64,000 nt of DNA from Terebella lapidaria. Taxonomy: Eukaryota > Annelida > Polychaeta > Terebellida > Terebellidae. The DNA is taken from the NCBI GenBank assembly GCA_949152475.1, contig OX424558.1, forward strand, positions 31,692,651 through 31,756,650, read 5' to 3'. Position numbers and translations under genes: made by a program. The notes beneath the pieces are model-generated. The model saw only the letters and a list, made by a program, of their open reading frames with translations, did no database searches and had not been told where the DNA came from. Numbering within the stretch: the first letter of the stretch is position 1; every line of letters starts with the position of its first letter. Shown here piece after piece: positions 59,142 to 64,000 of this stretch.

Positions 59142-59560
59142 GCTTAACGTAGTCCGCTACAAACATGGAGGTAACGCAGTCAAAATTTAAAAGTCATTTC
59201 TTGAATATTATCTCTCCAAAATGACATTATTTTATAGAGTAAAAGATCAGCACCTAATACTGAAAAGAAAATAGGGGGTCACCGTGCTCGTTTCTTCTAC
59301 ATATTCGATCAAAATCACACATATTTACCTAAAATGACATAAATTATGGCATTTTTGCACATTTTTTCGTCCATATTCACATCTTGCATCGTGTTTTCCA
59401 TGAGAACGGATACGGTGACCCCCTATTTTCTTTTCAGTTTTAGGATGCTGAACAGTTACTCTATAACATATATCATTTTGAAGCTCTAGACACAGTTATT
59501 TATTTTAAAAAATTCTTTGACCCCCACCCCTCACTGTTTGGAGCGAACTACCTTAAGCAG
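59142..59560. mobile_element. Inverted-repeat element (MITE-like)
   Basis: Arms of about 148 bp: the left starts cgcttaacgtagtccgctacaaac, the right ends gtttggagcgaactaccttaagcag. The inner part aaaagaaaatagggggtcaccgt is matched inverted by acggtgaccccctattttctttt. No ORF. Confidence 0.75.
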
Positions 59561-59620
59561 TAATTAAATAAAAAAAAGATATCGGGAATATTTAAGTAAT
59601 CATTGAAATATTCACGTGAT

Positions 59621-60060
59621 TTTTTCGGAAATTATCGTAAAATTGTCGGTGCCGTGTTTGACTCCCATGTCGAGACATCTTAATCGAGTCCTTAATCGAT
59701 TGTTTTTCTCAATCATGTTCTATGGAGCTTCTAGTTTATATATCAGTTGTCAGATCGTGAATATCTCAATTATTGACCGTGCTAGATAATTTTGAACAGA
59801 CCGAGTATAATGCGTGTTATTTTTTCGGAAATTATCGTAAAATTGTCGGTGCCGTGTTCGACTCCCCTGTCAAGACATCGTAACCGAGCCGCGATTTTTT
59901 TTCTCGATCATGTCCTATGGAGCTTCTAGTTTATATATCAGTTGTCAGATCGTGAATATCTCGATTATTGACTGTGCTAGAGCATTCTGAACTAACCGAG
60001 TATTATGCGTGCTTTTCAGCGATATTTATCCTAAAAGTGTCGGTGCCGTGCTTGACTCCC
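59621..60060. repeat. ~200-bp tandem repeat, 2.2 copies
   Basis: Units start ttttttcggaaattatcgtaa at 59621 and 59821; a third partial copy begins near 60020 (gtcggtgccgtg at 59645, 59845 and 60039). Confidence 0.85.
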
Positions 60061-60091
60061 CTGTCAAATCAATTGGAATAAATTCAAATTG

Positions 60092-60505
60092 TTTGTTCAG
60101 GAAATGTTTCGCAGTCCTTCTGGTTCATGTACCACTTTACAGACCTCAAATATTCCAAATATTAAGGGAGGTACGACATAGAGAGCAAGCATAAGGTTGA
60201 AACGGAAGACATGGGACATAATTGTTCCATAAGGACATAACTGTTCCATAAGCGAAAGTCTATTTTCATCTATTTATCTACTAATTTCATCTATATTTTT
60301 ACATGATTTTTTGTTCAGGAACTGTTCTGCAGTCCTTCTAGTTTATGTACCATTTTACAGAATAAAAATATTCCAAATATTGAGGGAGGTACGACTTGAA
60401 AAGCAAGCATAGGGTTGAAACAGGGACATAATTGTTCCATAAGGAAATAACTGTTTTATGAGCGAAAATCTACTTTCATCTGCTAATCTACTAATTGCAT
60501 ATTAT
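60092..60505. repeat. ~215-bp tandem repeat, two copies
   Basis: Shared blocks: ttgttcaggaa, cgcagtccttct / tgcagtccttct, atattccaaatatt, gggaggtacgac, acataattgttccataagg in both units. Copies are about 85% alike. Confidence 0.8.
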
Positions 60506-60783
60506 TTTTGGATATATCATCTGAAAGATAATTATAATCTCCACATTTTGATGTAGAAATCATAGTCATACATCATTATTTCATTGCGTAATAATTATTT
60601 ATAAGCGTGTGCAATTTTTACATCGCCAGCAACATACTGACACCATCAGCCTGTATTGCTCTGTATTGCTGAATTGCAAGGTTGTATCGTTCTGATTACT
60701 ATTCCTAGCCATCCCATTGCCTATTTTAATTGATTACTGATATTTTATAATACTTTACTGTAAAGTAAATATTCTATGTCACT
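60506..60783. other. Sequence upstream of plus-strand gene
   Basis: AT-rich, with ctgtattgct repeated. A possible promoter region, but no clear TATA or initiator is identified. Confidence 0.3.
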
Positions 60784-61334
60784 ATGTCTGCTGTGGTGAT
60801 TGAAACTCTGAAGCTGGTCAGCAAGGCCAACGTGGTCCTCAAAGTCCTGAGGAAGGTCCAGCTGCTGGAGGACAGGCTCCTCTGCTGCGGCATTTTGAGA
60901 GGAACAAGTTGCAGCTGTCTGAGGAATACGTGGCCGAGGTCGTGGACGAGGTCCACCGAAGGATTGGCATCCTGAAGGTCCCGGCCGCAGACAAGAACCT
61001 CACCCAGCGTGTGATCCTTCGTGTAGTGGACGAAAGTGTCAAGTTTGGTGAGCCTAAGCCTTATGGATGCATTAAAGTCTTGTATTACTTTCTCGGAATT
61101 TCTTTCCCGGAAGGTACTGAAGGGAGGCCCGTGAGCGATCACGAGGCCGACCCAACACCCTCTCGGGCACAGGTGAAGTCGGGCGGCGGCCAGAAACAGC
61201 GAAAAGTGGAGAAGAATCGGGCGCAGGCCAAGGCGGAGAAAAAAAGTAAGGTGGCCAAGGCTACTCTTAAGGCTCTGGACTGGGAGCGAGAAGCCCGCCT
61301 GGAGGCCAAGGCCCAGGCTAAGGCTGAGAAGAAG
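60784..61334 (+). CDS. Charged helical protein, first exon
   Basis: ATG 60784 opens MSAVVIETLKLVSKANVVLK, but that frame stops at 60975. The conserved-looking continuation (RHFERNKLQLSEEYVAEVVD through KVPAADKNLTQRVILRV) is in another frame, so either a frame change lies near 60880 or the start is different. The rest is Lys/Ala/Glu-rich (AKAEKKSKVAKATLKALDWE). It ends at donor AAG/GTGAGA after 61334, phase 0. Joins the exon at 62407 to continue the charged helix. No family recognised. Confidence 0.5.
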
Positions 61335-61344
61335 GTGAGAAATT

Positions 61345-62225
61345 GGCTGCCTATAACCATGGTACATGCGCAAATGGCTGCCTATAACCATAAACATGGT
61401 ACATGTGCAAATGGCTGCCTATAACCATAAACATGGTTCCTAGGCAGATGGCTGCCTATAACCATGGTACATGCGCAAATGGCTGCCTATAACCATAAGC
61501 ATGGTACATGTGCAAATGGCTACCTATAAGCATGATACATGCACCGGCCTACCTATAGGCATGGTACATGCGCAAATGGCTGCCTATAGGCAAGGTACAT
61601 GTGCGAATGGCTGCCTATAAGCGTGGTACATGAGCAAATGGCTGCCTATAAGCATGGTACATGCACATGCCTGCCTATAGGCAAGGTACATGCGCAAATG
61701 GCTGCCTATAAGTGTGGTTCCTGTGCAAATGGCTGCCTATAACAATGGTACATGCGCAAATGGCTGCCTATAACCATCAGCATGGTACATGCGCAAATGG
61801 CTGCCTATAAGCATAATACATGCACAGGCCTGCCTATAGGCATGAAACATGCACAAATGGCTGCCTATAAGCGTGGTACATGTGCAAATGGCTGCCTATA
61901 AGCATGGTACATGTACAGGCCTGCCTATAGGCATGGTACATTCGCAAATGGCTGCCTATAAACATGGAACATGCGCAAATGGCTGCCTATAAACATGGAA
62001 CATGCGCAAATGGCTGCCTATAACCATAAACATTATACATGTGCAAATGGCTGCCTATAAACATGGTTCCTGCGCAGATGGCTGCCTATAACCATGGTAC
62101 ATGCGCAAATGGATGCCTATAAGCATCGTACATGCGCAAGGCTGCCTATAAGAATGGTACATGTGCAGCGGCTGCCTATAAGCATGGTTCCTGCACGAAT
62201 GGCTGCCTATAAGCATGGTACTTGG
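61345..62225. repeat. 31-bp minisatellite in intron
   Basis: About 28 copies of a unit close to aaatggctgcctataagcat followed by ggtacatgcgc, with length and base variants (an extra accata in several units). It fills most of the intron between the exons ending 61334 and starting 62407. Confidence 0.92.
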
Positions 62226-62406
62226 CGGAATCTATTATTACGATAATTTCAGATGGCTGCCCATCTCTGTGTTTATTGCACAGTTTTCATTTACTTAAAC
62301 AATTCATATAACAAACTTTAATACAAACATTAATACCATAAGGTTATAATGAATTTCAATAGAACTACATATAATTTGTAAATATTTTTTTTTTCCTTTT
62401 ATCCAG

Positions 62407-63239
62407 GCTGCCAAGAACAAGGAGAGGCGACAGAAGAAGAAGGATTGTGAGGCCCGTGAGAAGGAGGCAGCGGTCCACCCCCTTGTTGCAGAGGTAACCC
62501 CTCCTCCTGCTGTGTCACCCCCCACTGACCCAGACTTGGTGCTGGCGCAGACCCCACCCACTCCCTGTTAGCCCTTCCCCTTCCCCAGGTAAGCCCCCAG
62601 GTGTCGCCTTTGGTGCCCCTGCCCTCTCCTTTAGACACTCAACCCGAGTGTGATGCCACTAGGTCGCTGGTTCCCTTGCCGCCCAGCACTAGTCAGGTCT
62701 GTAGGAGTCCTTTTGCAGGTTTGCAACACTGGCAGAAGAGGGAGGAAGCCAGGAAAATGCGGAAGCGGTTGAGGTGCTGCGTGAAGAAGAGAGCATCTAC
62801 AGTGTCCTCACCGAGTTCTTCGCCGATGCCCAGTCTCCGGCTGGATCCTGAGCAGGAGGCTCGAAGGAAGATGGCCCTGACTCTGCTGCGGAACAGGAAC
62901 ATATTGCACAAGTATGTCTTCAGCAGCACATCCTTCCGAGAAATCCTGGACGACATGGAGCCGTCTTTGCCGGAACAGAGATTTTCCTCCAACAGAGTCA
63001 TCAAGTCAGACTCAGACTCGGACGTCCAGATCCCTGGTGTCTCCTCTCCACCCTCTCCACCACCTTCTTCTGATGTGGAAGTGGACCCAACCCCTTCTGT
63101 GGCTGCCGTCGAAGAGCCGACCTTCGACGCGCAGATGTCTGCTGTCGAGGAGCAGAACAGCCCTCCACCGTACGCCCACATACGAGTCGGCCTTAAGCGC
63201 AAGTGCGCTCTGGAGTCCCGTTCAGCTGCCAAGCGTTGA
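62407..63239 (+). pseudogene. Charged/acidic middle part, frames interrupted
   Basis: Acceptor ttttatccag before 62407 joins in phase with the previous exon and continues the basic coiled segment (AAKNKERRQKKKDCEARE). This frame hits TAG at 62569-62571. A second frame open from 62529 carries on (PLPSPLDTQPECDATRSLVP; LDPEQEARRKMALTLLRNRN; an SDSDSD acidic stretch) to TGA at 63237-63239, after which the same frame is open again to about 63340. The interruptions suggest decay, unrecognised mini-introns or base-calling indels. Confidence 0.5.
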
Positions 63240-63345
63240 CATCCAGTGACCCTCCAGGACTTTAGCGACGAACCAGACCAGCAGGCTGGAGACTCGGACG
63301 ACAGTTCGGAGACCGCGTGGGAGCCAGTCGCCGCCTCCAAGTTAG

Positions 63346-64000
63346 GCCATTGCCGGAAACTCCCGGACAACGCCGTCTTCTCCCAGGAAGCGTCCGTACT
63401 CGGGCAAGGAGATGGACGTGGTTTCTGGAGCGGAATCCCAGCTCCCAGCCAAGCCTGCAGCCCGGAAACAGGTTCGTCGTTCCCCCACCAAGGTCCGAGC
63501 AGGAACTTCTCAAGTTACCAAGGGTCGACGTACTCATACGAAGAAGCGCCCGATTTCCGGACTGGCCAAGAGGGAAAGCAAGCTCTTCTCCTGCCCAGTT
63601 GAAGAGAACGGGAGAGTCTGTGGAATGGAGGTACAGAACCTCAACAAACACTTTCGGCAGTGCCACAAACAGATTCCCAAGTTCAGCTACGAAGCCCTCA
63701 AAGCCAAGCCGGATCGACCAGTCGCATGGACTTACCCGGTGGTCCGTTGCCCCGTCTTCCAGTGCCAATGGAGTGGCCCGATGATCGCCTCCTACCACCT
63801 GCCCAAGTTCCACCACCTGGAGGCAGAAGAGTGCCAGAGGTTGGCAAAGTTGGTGAAGCCTATCCAGGAGAGCGCCGGAGTGGAAACACTGGACCAGTGC
63901 ATCCAAGAGTACATCTCCTGGCGCTCGAGCTTCAAAGGGGTCAAGTGGGTCAACCCTGCCCTCCCGGCCAAGGACCAGCAGCAGGTCAAGTTGTCGGTGA
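63346..64000 (+). CDS. Zinc-finger region, open to window end
   Basis: Frame open from 63346 (after a TAG at 63343-63345) through the last base, about 218 codons. Basic N-part (SPRKRPYSGKEM, RTHTKKRPISGLAKRESK), then FSCPVEENGRVCGMEV..LNKHFRQCH, a finger of form C-x7-C-x10-H-x4-H, and RCPVFQCQWSG..SYHLPKFHH, a second C-x4-C...H-x4/5-H finger. The last bases tcg/gtga could be a splice donor. The style of the fingers resembles that of the minus-strand micro-exon gene at 55882-57777. No family name assigned. Confidence 0.55.

Noticed and set aside
61345..62225. Second CRISPR-like array
   Set aside because: A 31-bp minisatellite without spacers inside an intron.

Overview
The window is animal nuclear DNA. 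It has multi-exon genes with GT-AG introns, dense fold-back and TIR repeats, a full-length LTR retrotransposon and very little coding density. Three things suggest a marine invertebrate: frequent tacatgta-type simple sequence, THAP/P-element transposases, and tandem secreted LamG-plus-PAN lectin-like genes. Amphioxus or a mollusc would fit, but the sequence alone does not settle the species. Background DNA looks AT-rich; the LTR element stands out as GC-rich.

Layout. 1-4300: repeats only (fold-back hairpins, a ~1.48-kb tandem duplication, a perfect 63-bp-arm MITE). 4602-26346, minus strand: a 12-exon THAP-domain/P-element-type transposase gene whose 5' exons splice cleanly in frame but whose last exons carry stops and frame breaks. 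Inserted in its third intron, 12 bp from the splice acceptor of exon 4, is a complete Ty3/gypsy-type element (9473-22881, minus strand). It has ATAA target duplications and LTRs that differ only by a 10-bp indel. It encodes ORF1, a Gag (ORF2), a Pol (protease-RT-RNase H-integrase) and an unexpected 932-residue ORF4 in the envelope position that is not an envelope. A truncated LINE lies in intron 2 of the same gene.

28777-32806 and 38630-41088, minus strand: two intact tandem paralogues (signal peptide, LamG-like jelly roll, PAN/apple-like domain) with identical exon phases. Between them is a 2.9-kb TIR element with a 7-bp target duplication. 41-48 kb: mostly non-coding, with one unidentified decayed gene and a decayed reverse-transcriptase fragment. 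48097-53448: an exact 2676-bp tandem duplication, about 99.5% identical. 55355-57777, minus strand: a second RT fragment abutting a gene built of very short phase-1 exons (21-66 bp) that ends in a C2H2 finger. 57990-60500: a fold-back element with a 20-bp minisatellite core, a second inverted-repeat element and two tandem repeats. 60784-64000, plus strand: a charged, zinc-finger gene with frame interruptions and a 31-bp minisatellite intron, running off the window.

Most of the window is therefore mobile-element history. The parts most worth following up are the retrotransposon's extra ORF and its strand-biased GGG[T/C]CG motif, the insertion beside the transposase splice site, the micro-exon gene and the minisatellite-cored fold-back.
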